Shown here in pieces: positions 17,304-25,805 of a stretch of DNA of 64,000 nt. Origin of the DNA: Paracoccus sp. MKU1 (lineage in GTDB: Bacteria > Pseudomonadota > Alphaproteobacteria > Rhodobacterales > Rhodobacteraceae); assembly GCF_001447385.1 (NCBI RefSeq), contig NZ_LLWQ01000141.1, positions 38,523 to 102,522 on the forward strand, written 5' to 3'. Every line of letters starts with the position of its first letter. Positions within the stretch are counted from its first letter, which is position 1. Position numbers and translations under genes: made by a program. The notes under the pieces were generated by a model. The model was not told the DNA's origin, did not search any database, and saw only the letters and a list, made by a program, of their open reading frames with translations.

Positions 17304-19943
17304 TCACGACGGCCCGCCATCCAGCATCCCGCGCAGCTCATAGACCAGGTCCAGCGCCTCGCGGGCGCTGATCGCGTCGGGGTTCAGGCCGCGCAGGCGG
17401 TCCTCGACTGCCGAGGGCTTCGCCTTGCTAGCGGGCGCGGGCGCCGGGGCGGCCCGGAACAGCGGCAGGTCGTCAAGCAGCGCCGCGGGCTTGCCGGTGC
17501 CCTGCCGCTCGCCGCTTTCCAGCTGATGCAGGATGTCGCGGGCGCGCTCCACCACCGAGGGCGGCAGCCCTGCCAGCCGCGCCACCTGCACGCCATAGGA
17601 GCGGTCGGCGGCGCCTTTGCGAACCTCGTGCAGGAAGATCACCTCGCCCTCCCATTCGCGCACGGCGACGGTGGCGTTCTCGACGCCGGGCAGGCGGGCG
17701 GAAAGCGAGGTCATCTCGTGGTAATGCGTGGCGAACAGCGCCCGGCAGCGGTTCTTGCCGTGCAGATGCTCCATCACCGCCCAGGCGATGGAAAGCCCGT
17801 CCCAGGTCGCGGTGCCGCGGCCGATCTCGTCCAGGATCACCAGCGCGTGGTCGTCGGCCTGGTTCAGGATCGCCGCCGTCTCGACCATCTCGACCATGAA
17901 GGTGGACCGGCCGCGCGCCAGGTCGTCCGCCGCGCCGACGCGGCTGAACAGCTGGCTGACAATGCCGATATGGGCGCGGCGCGCGGGCACGAAGCCGCCC
18001 GCCTGCGCCAGGATGGCGATCAGCGCTTTCTGGCGCAGGAAGGTCGATTTGCCGGCCATGTTCGGGCCGGTCAGCAGCCAGATCGCCGGGGTCTCGCCCT
18101 CGGTCAGCGCGCAATCGTTGGCGACGAAAGCCTCGCCCTTGCGCTTGAGCGCACGCTCCACCACCGGGTGCCGGCCGCCCTCGATCACGAAGGCGCGGCT
18201 GGCATCGACCTCGGGGCGCACCCAGCCCTCGCCCGAGGCAAGGTCGGCGAAGGCGGCGGTCAGGTCGATCTCGGCCAGCGCGCGGGCCGCCTGGCCGATG
18301 GGGCCGGCACGGTCCAGCACGGCGCGGGACAGGCGGGCAAAGATCTCGCGCTCGATCTCCAGCGCCCGGTCGCGGGCGTTGAGGATGCGGGTTTCCAGTT
18401 CCGAAAGTTCGACCGTGGTGAAGCGGATCTGGTTCGCCGTGGTCTGGCGGTGGATGAAACGCTCGTTCAGCGGCGAGGCCAGCATCCGCTCCGCATGGGT
18501 CGAAGTCGTCTCAATAAAATATCCCAAGACGTTGTTATGCTTGATCTTCAGGCTCTGCACGCCGGTCTCGGCGATGTAATCGGCCTGCATGCGGGCGATG
18601 ACGCCGCGGCCCTCGTCGCGCAGCCGGCGGGTCTCGTCCAGGTCCTCGTCATAGCCCGGCGCGACGAAGCCGCCGTCGCGCGCGAGCAAGGGTGGCTCGG
18701 CCACCAGCGCCTCGTCCAGCAGGTCGATCAGCGCGTCATGACCGGTCAGGTCGCGCGCCGCCTCGGCCAGCACGGCGATCTCGTCGTCACCCAGCATGGC
18801 GGCGATGGCCGCGCCTTGCGTCAGCCCGGCGCGGATCGCGGCCAGGTCGCGCGGCCCGCCCCGCTCCAGCGCCAGCCGCGACAGCGCGCGGTCCATGTCA
18901 GGGGCGCGCGACAGCGCCTCGCGCAGATCGGCGGTCAGGCGCGGGTCGTCCACCAGATGCGCGACGGCGGCCTGCCGGGCATGGATTTCGGCCAGGTCGC
19001 GCGAGGGGGCGCTGATGCGGCGTTCCAGCAGCCGCGCGCCGCCCGCCGTCACCGTGCGGTCGACGGCGGCCAGCAGCGAGCCTTCGCGCCCGCCGGACAG
19101 CGCCTGCGTCAGTTCCAGGTTGCGGCGGGTGGCGGCGTCGATCTGCATGGCGCCGCCAAGCGCCTCGCGCACCGGGGGGCGGATCAGCGGCATCCGGCCC
19201 TTTTGCGTCAGCTCCAGGTAATCGGCGATGGCGCCCATGGCGGCGAGTTCGGCGCGCGAGAAGCTGCCGAAGCCGTCCAGCGTCTCGACCGAAAACAGCG
19301 CGCAAAGCCGGCGCGTCGCCGCGCTGCTGTCGAAGCTGCCGCCGGGCAGTTCGGTCAGCGCGGCGCCCGCCTCGGCGGCGATCTCATCGAGTTTCGAGCC
19401 CTCGGCAGCCAGCAGTTCGCGGGGCGCGTGGCGGGCGAGTTCGGGGGCCAGCCGCGCCGGCGGGCAGGGCATGACGCGGAAGGCGCCGGTCGAGATGTCC
19501 ACCCAGGCCAGCGCCGACTCCTCGCGCACGCTGGCGAAGCTGGCCAGGAAATTGTGCCGCCGCGCCTCCAGCAGCGATTCCTCGGTCAGCGTGCCGGGGG
19601 TGACGAGCCGCACCACGTCGCGGGCGACCACGGATTTGCTGCCGCGCTTCCTGGCCTCGGCCGGGTCCTCCATCTGCTCGGCGATGGCGACGCGGAAGCC
19701 CTTGCGGATCAGCGTCAGCAGGTAGGACTCGGCCGCATGGACCGGCACGCCGCACATCGGGATCGGCTCGCCCAGATGGGTGCCGCGCCTGGTCAGCGCG
19801 ATGTCGAGCGCGGCGGCGGCGGCCACCGCGTCCTCGAAGAACATCTCGTAGAAATCGCCCATGCGATAGAACAGCAGCGCGCCGGGATTGGCCTCGCGGA
19901 TCGCGAGATACTGCGCCATCATCGGAGTGGGTTGGTCGCTCAT
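17304..19943 (-). CDS. mutS: DNA mismatch repair protein MutS
   Basis: This 879-residue mismatch-recognition ATPase has full-length domain order. The N-terminal mismatch-binding motif FYRMGDFYEMF contains the wedge Phe and Glu. It is followed by connector, lever and clamp domains, then the ATPase. The Walker A motif is TGPNMAGKSTFLRQ, Walker B is LVILDEIGRGT, and the signature helix follows. The C-terminal HhH-like tail ends in LDLVYELRGMLDG. The chosen ATG gives MSDQPTPMMAQYLAIRE, the usual start in the family; the long open frame upstream is not coding. No mutL is nearby. Confidence 0.97.
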   Translation of the reverse strand: MSDQPTPMMAQYLAIREANPGALLFYRMGDFYEMFFEDAVAAAAALDIALTRRGTHLGEPIPMCGVPVHAAESYLLTLIRKGFRVAIAEQMEDPAEARKRGSKSVVARDVVRLVTPGTLTEESLLEARRHNFLASFASVREESALAWVDISTGAFRVMPCPPARLAPELARHAPRELLAAEGSKLDEIAAEAGAALTELPGGSFDSSAATRRLCALFSVETLDGFGSFSRAELAAMGAIADYLELTQKGRMPLIRPPVREALGGAMQIDAATRRNLELTQALSGGREGSLLAAVDRTVTAGGARLLERRISAPSRDLAEIHARQAAVAHLVDDPRLTADLREALSRAPDMDRALSRLALERGGPRDLAAIRAGLTQGAAIAAMLGDDEIAVLAEAARDLTGHDALIDLLDEALVAEPPLLARDGGFVAPGYDEDLDETRRLRDEGRGVIARMQADYIAETGVQSLKIKHNNVLGYFIETTSTHAERMLASPLNERFIHRQTTANQIRFTTVELSELETRILNARDRALEIEREIFARLSRAVLDRAGPIGQAARALAEIDLTAAFADLASGEGWVRPEVDASRAFVIEGGRHPVVERALKRKGEAFVANDCALTEGETPAIWLLTGPNMAGKSTFLRQKALIAILAQAGGFVPARRAHIGIVSQLFSRVGAADDLARGRSTFMVEMVETAAILNQADDHALVILDEIGRGTATWDGLSIAWAVMEHLHGKNRCRALFATHYHEMTSLSARLPGVENATVAVREWEGEVIFLHEVRKGAADRSYGVQVARLAGLPPSVVERARDILHQLESGERQGTGKPAALLDDLPLFRAAPAPAPASKAKPSAVEDRLRGLNPDAISAREALDLVYELRGMLDGGPS

Positions 19944-20099
19944 GTCCAGCCTTGTCGCCTGCGATCCCGTTCTTCTAGGGGATGCGCGGGCCGATGCAAA
20001 CAGGATGCGGGCAAGTTGCCGCAGGAACGCAAGAATCCCGGTGACAGTCGCCTTGCGTTGCGGCATCGTCTGCCGGAAATGCATTTGTGAGGCATGGCG

Positions 20100-20939
20100 A
20101 TGAAATCGTTGATTCTGGGCGCAATCATGCTGCCGTTCGCGGGCGTGGCCGTAGCAGCCTGCCCGGATGTCTCGTTGATGCAGAACGCCGCGCGCGGCTG
20201 GATCGCCGGCCAGCGCCTGCCCGACCCGCTGGTGCGCACCGTCGAGGAGGGGGCCTGCGCCTATGCCAGTTTCCGCAGCGTGCTGGAGGCGGAACTGGGC
20301 GCTCCGGTCGGGGTGAAGGTCGGCTTTACCTCGAAGCCAGTGCAAGAGCGGTTCGGCGTGTCCGAGCCGGTGGCCGGGGCGCTGTTCGCGCCGATGCTGC
20401 TGCCGGACGGGGCGCGGCTCAGCCTCAAGGGCGGCCGCGACCCGTTCTTCGAGGCCGATCTGGTCGTGACCGTGGGCAGCTCGGCCATCATGCAGGCCCG
20501 GACGCGCGAAGAGGTGGCGGCCGCGCTCAAGGATGTGCGGCCCTTCATCGAATTGCCCGATCTGGCGCTGCAAAAGGACGTGGTGCCGACCGGACCCCTG
20601 ATGGTGGCCTATGGTGTCACGCCCTGGCGCGGCGTGCTGGGGCGGGGCATCCCGATTTCCGAATTGCGCGATCCGATTGCCGATCTGGCGGCGCTGACGG
20701 TGAACCTGAAGCTGGATGGCAAGAGCATCGGCACCGGTTCGGGCGAGATGCTGATGGGCCATCCGCTGGACGTGGTGCTGTGGCTGGTCGAGCAGGGCGG
20801 CTATGAGCTGAAGCCCGGCTCGGTGATCTCGCTGGGCTCGCTGGGCAGGCTGCATTCGGCGCAGCCGGGCCACCGGATCGAGGCCGAGTACCGCGTCGGT
20901 GGCAAGCCCATGAAGGTCGGGCTGGTCCTGGTGCCGTGA
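20100..20939 (+). CDS. Exported 2-keto-4-pentenoate hydratase/fumarylacetoacetase-like protein
   Basis: This 279-residue protein resembles MhpD-type hydratases and decarboxylases. It has a cleavable signal peptide (MKSLILGAIMLPFAGVAVAA) before ACPDVSLMQ, which is unusual for a normally cytoplasmic family. Fold features are GVKVGFTS, the FFEADLVVTV segment where metal-binding acids normally sit, RPFIELPD, and LMGHPLDVVLWL. An ATG two codons upstream is possible, but GTGAGG is placed correctly only for the ATG at 20100. The substrate is unknown. It stands alone, divergent from mutS. Confidence 0.85.
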   Translation: MKSLILGAIMLPFAGVAVAACPDVSLMQNAARGWIAGQRLPDPLVRTVEEGACAYASFRSVLEAELGAPVGVKVGFTSKPVQERFGVSEPVAGALFAPMLLPDGARLSLKGGRDPFFEADLVVTVGSSAIMQARTREEVAAALKDVRPFIELPDLALQKDVVPTGPLMVAYGVTPWRGVLGRGIPISELRDPIADLAALTVNLKLDGKSIGTGSGEMLMGHPLDVVLWLVEQGGYELKPGSVISLGSLGRLHSAQPGHRIEAEYRVGGKPMKVGLVLVP

Positions 20940-21095
20940 CCGCGGCCCGCCGGCGCCCCGGAACCCTGGGCTGCCCTAGGGTCAGCTTGGGAAAAAACCT
21001 TTGCCAACAGGGGGCTCGTGTCGCAAGACTGTCACGGGGGGCCGCTAGGTGGCAGCCAGCCGCCGATGGGGCGTGTTCTGTAACGGAGTTGACCA

Positions 21096-22202
21096 ATGAC
21101 CATTCAATCGACCGCGGCGGGGCTTGCCGCCCTGGCCCTGCTGGCGAGTTCGGGCGCCGCTTCGGCGCAGGATCTGGCGGCGCTGGAAGAGGCCGCGAAG
21201 GCCGAGGGCATGCTGACCACCATCGCCCTGCCGCATGACTGGTGCAACTATGGCGGGGTGATCGAGGGCTTCAAGGCGAAATACCCCGAGATCCGGGTCA
21301 ACGAGCTGAACCCGGATGCGGGTTCGGCCGACGAGCTCGAGGCGATCCGCGCCAACAAGGACAACAAGGGCCCGCAGGCGCCCGACGTGATCGACGTGGG
21401 CCTGTCCTTCGGCCCGCAGGCCAAGGCCGAGGGGCTGATCCAGCCCTACAAGGTCGCGACCTGGGACACGATCCCGGAGGATGCCAAGGACGCCGATGGC
21501 TATTGGTATGGCGATTATTACGGCGTGATGGCCTTTGGCGTGAACACCGACCTGATCGACGCGGCGCCGAAAAGCTGGAAGGACCTGACCAAGCCGGAAT
21601 ATGCCAATGCCTTCGCGCTGGCGGGCGATCCGCGCGCCTCGGCCCAGGCGATCATCTCGGTCATGGCGGCAGGCATCGCCAATGGCGGCGAGCCGGGCGA
21701 GGCATCCGGCCAGAAGGGCATGGAACTGATGGCCGAGGTGCACAAGGCCGGCAATTTCGTGCCCGTCATCGGCAAGTCGGCGACCATCGCGCAAGGCGCG
21801 ACGCCCATCGTCACCGCCTGGGACTACAACCTGCTGTCCTGGCGCGACAGCCTGAACGGCAACCCGCCGGTCGAGGTCATCATCCCCGAGGACGGCGTGG
21901 TCGCCGGCGTCTACGTCCAGGCGATCTCGGCCTATGCGCCGCATCCGAACGCGGCCAAGCTGTGGATGGAATACCTGTATTCGGACGAGGGCCAGCTGGG
22001 CTGGCTCAAGGGCTATTGCCACCCGATCCGCTTCAACGACCTGGTGGCCAATGGCAAGGTGCCGCAGGAACTGCTGGACGCGCTGCCGCCGGCGGAAGCC
22101 TATGAAAAGGCGATCTTCCCCACGCTGGAGCAGCAGGAGGCCAACAAGAAGGTCGTGACCGAGGGCTGGGACAGCGCCGTCGGCGCGGCGGTCCAGGAAT
22201 AA
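21096..22202 (+). CDS. ABC importer solute-binding protein (Fe3+/polyamine class)
   Basis: This 368-residue periplasmic binding protein has signal peptide TAAGLAALALLASSGAASAQ. It belongs to the extracellular binding-protein group used for iron(III), thiamine or spermidine/putrescine. Evidence includes PDVIDVGLSFGPQAKAEGL, the DGYWYGDYYGVMAFGVNTD hinge strand, and a late HPNAAKLWMEYLYSDEGQ motif. It is the first gene of a four-gene operon with two permeases and one ATPase. The ligand cannot be read from sequence. Residues 40-55 (ALPHDWCNYGGVIEGF) are close to proteins often annotated as spermidine/putrescine binding. Confidence 0.88.
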   Translation: MTIQSTAAGLAALALLASSGAASAQDLAALEEAAKAEGMLTTIALPHDWCNYGGVIEGFKAKYPEIRVNELNPDAGSADELEAIRANKDNKGPQAPDVIDVGLSFGPQAKAEGLIQPYKVATWDTIPEDAKDADGYWYGDYYGVMAFGVNTDLIDAAPKSWKDLTKPEYANAFALAGDPRASAQAIISVMAAGIANGGEPGEASGQKGMELMAEVHKAGNFVPVIGKSATIAQGATPIVTAWDYNLLSWRDSLNGNPPVEVIIPEDGVVAGVYVQAISAYAPHPNAAKLWMEYLYSDEGQLGWLKGYCHPIRFNDLVANGKVPQELLDALPPAEAYEKAIFPTLEQQEANKKVVTEGWDSAVGAAVQE

Positions 22203-22211
22203 GGCGCGGCG

Positions 22212-22234
22212 GCCCCGCCCGGCTGGCGGGGCCC
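22212..22234 (+). terminator. Stable hairpin between binding-protein and permease genes
   Basis: The arms GGCCCCGCC (22212-22220) and GGCGGGGCC (22226-22234) form a perfect 9-bp GC stem with a 5-base loop and no T-run after it. In ABC importer operons such a hairpin after the binding-protein gene commonly protects its mRNA and lowers downstream permease expression. It is probably an attenuator or RNA stabiliser, not a full terminator. Confidence 0.5.
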
Positions 22235-22254
22235 CCCGGAACGGGCGAGGCGGA

Positions 22255-23103
22255 ATGAGACAGATCGGCTGGAACTGGCTGGGCGTCCTGCCCTTTTTCG
22301 CCTTTGCGCTGCTGTTTCTGGTGCTGCCGACGATGAACATCGTCATCGGCGCCTTCCAGAATCCGCAGGGCGAGTTCACGCTGGCCAACCTGGCCGGGCT
22401 GGCCTCGCCGCGGATCGTGTCGAGCTTTGCCATCTCGATCAAGATCTCGCTGGCCTCGGCGCTTTTGGGCTGCCTGATCGGCTTTGCCATGGCGGCGGCG
22501 GTGGTCATGGGCGGCGTGCCGCGCTGGATCAAGGCGCCGCTGATGACATTCTCCGGCGTCGCCTCGAACTTCGCCGGGGTGCCGCTGGCCTTTGCCTTCA
22601 TCGCCACGCTGGGGCGGGTGGGGCTGGTCACGATGCTGCTGCGGCAATGGTTCGGCATCAACATCTATGCCATGGGCTTCAACCTGCTGTCGTTCTGGGG
22701 CCTGACGCTGACCTATCTGTTCTTCCAGATCCCGCTGATGATCCTGATCATCACCCCGGCGCTGGAGGGGTTGAAGCGCGAATGGCGCGAGGCGGCAGAG
22801 GTGCTGGGCGCCAGCACGGGACAATACTGGCGCATGGTGGCGCTGCCGATCCTGTTCCCGTCGCTCTTGGGCACCTTCGCGCTGCTGTTCGCCAACAGCT
22901 TCGGGGCGGTGGCGACGGCCTATGCGCTGACCGGCTCGTCGCTGTCCATCGTGCCGATCATGCTGTTCGCGCAGATCCGCGGCGACGTGCTGCAGGACCC
23001 GCATCTGGGCTATGCCATGGCCTTCGGCATGATCGTCGTGACCGGCCTGGCGAACCTCGCCTATGTCGTCATGCGCACCCGGGCCGAGAGGTGGATGCGA
23101 TGA
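22255..23103 (+). CDS. ABC transporter permease
   Basis: This 282-residue inner-membrane permease of the binding-protein-dependent class has about six transmembrane segments. The EAA loop, which docks the ATPase, is EWREAAEVLGASTGQYWRMVALPILFPSLL (cited in part: EAAEVLGAS then LPILFPSLL, about residues 176-202). It pairs with the second permease. Its stop overlaps the next start (ATGA at 23100). It lies 52 bases after the binding-protein gene, beyond the hairpin. Confidence 0.9.
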   Translation: MRQIGWNWLGVLPFFAFALLFLVLPTMNIVIGAFQNPQGEFTLANLAGLASPRIVSSFAISIKISLASALLGCLIGFAMAAAVVMGGVPRWIKAPLMTFSGVASNFAGVPLAFAFIATLGRVGLVTMLLRQWFGINIYAMGFNLLSFWGLTLTYLFFQIPLMILIITPALEGLKREWREAAEVLGASTGQYWRMVALPILFPSLLGTFALLFANSFGAVATAYALTGSSLSIVPIMLFAQIRGDVLQDPHLGYAMAFGMIVVTGLANLAYVVMRTRAERWMR

Positions 23104-23882
23104 GGCGGGTCTGGTCCTGGGCGGCGCTGATCGTCGGCGGGCTGTATTTCCTGCTGCCGCTGATCGGCACCATCGAGTTCTCGCTGCGGATGCGGCGCGG
23201 GGAATATTCGCTGGACGCCTATCGCTCGGTGCTGTCGGACGCGGCCTTCCGGCAGACCTTCAGCTATTCGGTGGTCATGGCGCTGCTGACCATCGTGCTA
23301 GGGGTGCTGATCGTGGTGCCGACCGCCTATTGGGTGCGGCTGCGCCTGCCGCGGCTGCGCCCGGTGATCGAGTTCATCACCCTGCTGCCGCTGGTCATTC
23401 CCGCCATCGTCGTGGTCTTCGGCTATATCCGGCTTTACAACACCAGCTCGATCCTGCCGCTGACCGGCACCGCATCCGGCACCAACCTGCTCTTGCTCTG
23501 CGGCTATGCCACGCTGGCGTTGCCCTATATGTATCGCGCCGTCGACACCGGGCTTTCCACGCTGGACGTGCGCAGCCTGACCGAGGCCGCGCAATCGCTG
23601 GGCGCCGGCTGGGTGCGGATCATCGGCCGGCTGATCCTGCCCAACGTGCTGGGCGCGGTGATGTCGGGCGCCTTCCTGTCCTTCGCCATCGTCATCGGCG
23701 AATTCACCATGGCGGCGCTGCTGAACCGGCCGGCCTTCGGGCCCTACATGCAGCTGCTGGGCGCCAACCGCGCCTATGAGCCGGCGGCGCTGGCGGTGAT
23801 CGCCTTCGCCGTCACCTGGGGCTGCATGGGGGTGATGCAGCTGATCTCCCGCCTGTTCGGCACACGGATTCAACCGACATGA
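23100..23882 (+). CDS. ABC transporter permease
   Basis: This is the second permease, 260 residues, also with six predicted membrane segments. The EAA loop is visible as LTEAAQSLGAGWVRIIGRLI followed by LPNVLGAV (about residues 160-187). The start ATG overlaps the upstream stop by 4 bases, and its own stop overlaps the ATPase start (23879-23882), which indicates translational coupling. A longer frame upstream is only the other frame of the first permease. Together the two permeases form a heterodimeric channel. Confidence 0.9.
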   Translation: MRRVWSWAALIVGGLYFLLPLIGTIEFSLRMRRGEYSLDAYRSVLSDAAFRQTFSYSVVMALLTIVLGVLIVVPTAYWVRLRLPRLRPVIEFITLLPLVIPAIVVVFGYIRLYNTSSILPLTGTASGTNLLLLCGYATLALPYMYRAVDTGLSTLDVRSLTEAAQSLGAGWVRIIGRLILPNVLGAVMSGAFLSFAIVIGEFTMAALLNRPAFGPYMQLLGANRAYEPAALAVIAFAVTWGCMGVMQLISRLFGTRIQPT

Positions 23883-24913
23883 GCTTCCTGACCCTCGACC
23901 ACCTGCAGAAATCCTTCGGCCCGACCCGCGTCGTCCACGACTTCGACCTGTCGGTGGAAAAGGGCGAGTTCGTGTCCTTCCTGGGGCCGTCCGGCTGCGG
24001 CAAGACCACGGTGCTGCGCATGGTCGCGGGGTTCGAGACGCCGACGGCGGGCCGCATCACCATCGACGGCCAGGACGTGACCCGGTCGCGGCCGAATCAG
24101 CGCCGCATCGGCATGGTGTTCCAGTCCTATGCGCTGTTCCCGAACCTGACCGTGGCCGAGAATGTCGGCTTCGGCCTGAAGGTCGCCGGCATCGCGCGGG
24201 CCGAGCGTGCCGGCCGCGTGGCCGAGATGCTGGCGCTGATCGGCCTGCCGGACCTGGGCGGGCGCTATCCCTGGCAGCTGTCGGGCGGCCAGCAGCAGCG
24301 GGTGGCGCTGGCCCGGGCGCTGGCGCCGCGGCCGCGCGTGCTGCTGCTGGACGAGCCGCTGTCGGCGCTGGACGCCAAGATCCGCGTCTCTCTGCGCAAC
24401 CAGATCCGCGAGATCCAGCAGCAGCTGGGCATCACCACCATCTTCGTCACCCATGACCAGGAGGAGGCGCTGTCGATTTCCGACCGCATCGTGGTCATGC
24501 ACAAGGGCGTCGCCGACCAGACCGGCACCCCCGCGCAGATCTACAACCAGCCCGCCACCGATTTCGTCGCCGGATTTGTCGGCACGCTGAACCGGTTCGA
24601 GGCCGAGGTGCTGGACGCCGCCCGCGGCCTTGTCCGCGTCGAGGGGGCCGAGATCGCGCTGGACCGCCCGCTGTCCCCCGGGCGCATCACGCTCGCGGCG
24701 CGGCCGGAAAGCCTGCGCATCGCGCCCGAGGGCATCCCGGCCGAGATCGCCGGCGTCGAATTCCTTGGCTCCGTCCAGCGGCTGCGGGCGCGGGTGGCGG
24801 GTCGCGAGGTGGTGCTGGACCGCTTCAACGAACCGGGGGTGGCATTGCCCCAGCCCGGCGTGCAGGTGCGCCTGGCGGCCGCGCAGGCGGGCTGGCTGGT
24901 TCTGGCCGGCTGA
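23879..24913 (+). CDS. ABC transporter ATP-binding protein
   Basis: This 344-residue ATPase is of the PotA/FbpC/UgpC type. The Walker A motif is GPSGCGKTT (about residue 38-46), the Q-loop is FQSYALFPN, the signature is LSGGQQQRVALARAL, Walker B is LLLDEPLSALDA, and the switch His lies in VTHDQEEA. A TOBE-like C-terminal regulatory domain occupies about 240-344. It is the last gene of the importer operon. The stop codon sits inside a 7-bp hairpin shared with the convergent gene. Confidence 0.93.
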   Translation: MSFLTLDHLQKSFGPTRVVHDFDLSVEKGEFVSFLGPSGCGKTTVLRMVAGFETPTAGRITIDGQDVTRSRPNQRRIGMVFQSYALFPNLTVAENVGFGLKVAGIARAERAGRVAEMLALIGLPDLGGRYPWQLSGGQQQRVALARALAPRPRVLLLDEPLSALDAKIRVSLRNQIREIQQQLGITTIFVTHDQEEALSISDRIVVMHKGVADQTGTPAQIYNQPATDFVAGFVGTLNRFEAEVLDAARGLVRVEGAEIALDRPLSPGRITLAARPESLRIAPEGIPAEIAGVEFLGSVQRLRARVAGREVVLDRFNEPGVALPQPGVQVRLAAAQAGWLVLAG

Positions 24914-24923
24914 AGGGCCGGCC
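24904..24923. terminator. Possible bidirectional hairpin at convergent gene ends
   Basis: GGCCGGC (24904-24910) and GCCGGCC (24917-24923) form a 7-bp stem with a 6-base loop, placed across the ATPase stop codon and reaching the stop of the convergent glycosyltransferase gene. There is no clear T-run, so this is a tentative call. Confidence 0.3.
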
Positions 24924-25687
24924 TATTTCCGGTTTTCGCCGCGGATGGCCAGCGCCTGGCGCAGATGGCCAGGCAGGACGGCGAAGCCCTTGGCGTAACG
25001 CAGGAACAGCCGGCGCGGATTGGACAGCATCCGCCACAGCCATTCCAGCTTGATCCGGCGCACCCATTGCGGCGCCCGGCGCTGGTGCCCGGACAGGAAG
25101 TCGAGCCCGGCCCCGATCGAGGCGAAGCCGACATCGCCAAGCGCATCGCGGGCGCGGATGGCGAAAAGCTCCTGCCGGGGGGCGCCAAGCGCCAGGAAGC
25201 ACAGCCGGGCGCCAGAGGCGCGGATGCGGCCGATGATCTCGGCCCCTTCCGCGCCCATCGGGTCGAAGGGAAAGCCCGGCGCATGGGTCAGCGCCACCCG
25301 CAGCTCGGGCACGGCGGCCTGCATGCTGCGGCCGGCCAGCGCCAGCGATTCGTCGCTGCTGCCGATCAGCGCCACCGGCAGGCCGGCCCGCGCCGCCTCG
25401 GCGGCCAAGGGCAGCACCAGATCCGAGCCGGGCGCCAGCGCCACCGGCCGTCCGGCGATCCGCGACAGCCAGACGATGGGATTGCCGTCGGCGCAGACCA
25501 GGTCATGCGCGGCATAGGCGCTGCGGAAACGGGGGTCCTCGCCCAGCCTTTGCAGGTGATCCACATTGATCGTGGCGATGGCAAAGCCGCGCCCCTCGGC
25601 CAGCCGCTGCCGCACCGCGGCAAGCAGCGCGGAAGAATCCCGACAATTGATGCGGACGGCATTGCCGTCGGGAAAGCTGAAATGCAT
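24923..25687 (-). CDS. WecG/TagA/CpsF family glycosyltransferase
   Basis: This 254-residue GT26 glycosyltransferase is the type that adds N-acetylmannosamine or a related sugar to a lipid-linked intermediate. Recognisable features are INVDHLQRLGEDPRF, the VCADGNPIVWLSRI segment (family catalytic Asp), LGAPRQELFAIR, and IGAGLDFLSGHQRRAPQW near the C-terminus. The ATG at 25685-25687 has GAGG upstream; the longer frame is not protein-like. It marks the left edge of the exopolysaccharide locus and is divergent from the Wzy-like gene. Confidence 0.9.
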   Translation of the reverse strand: MHFSFPDGNAVRINCRDSSALLAAVRQRLAEGRGFAIATINVDHLQRLGEDPRFRSAYAAHDLVCADGNPIVWLSRIAGRPVALAPGSDLVLPLAAEAARAGLPVALIGSSDESLALAGRSMQAAVPELRVALTHAPGFPFDPMGAEGAEIIGRIRASGARLCFLALGAPRQELFAIRARDALGDVGFASIGAGLDFLSGHQRRAPQWVRRIKLEWLWRMLSNPRRLFLRYAKGFAVLPGHLRQALAIRGENRK

Positions 25688-25805
25688 GATACGCCTCGGG
25701 TCCGGCCGGAATTGACGGCAGGATGTGTTGGTGGCGACGGGATTGCAACGTGCTTCCGGCCGTCGGTCGAGAAGGCGGCCCTGCCGCGAGACGGGAGTCA
25801 GGGCC

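Noticed and set aside
17526..20090. Plus-strand 850-codon frame opposite mutS
   Set aside because: It is a shadow of mutS with an arginine- and histidine-rich random composition.
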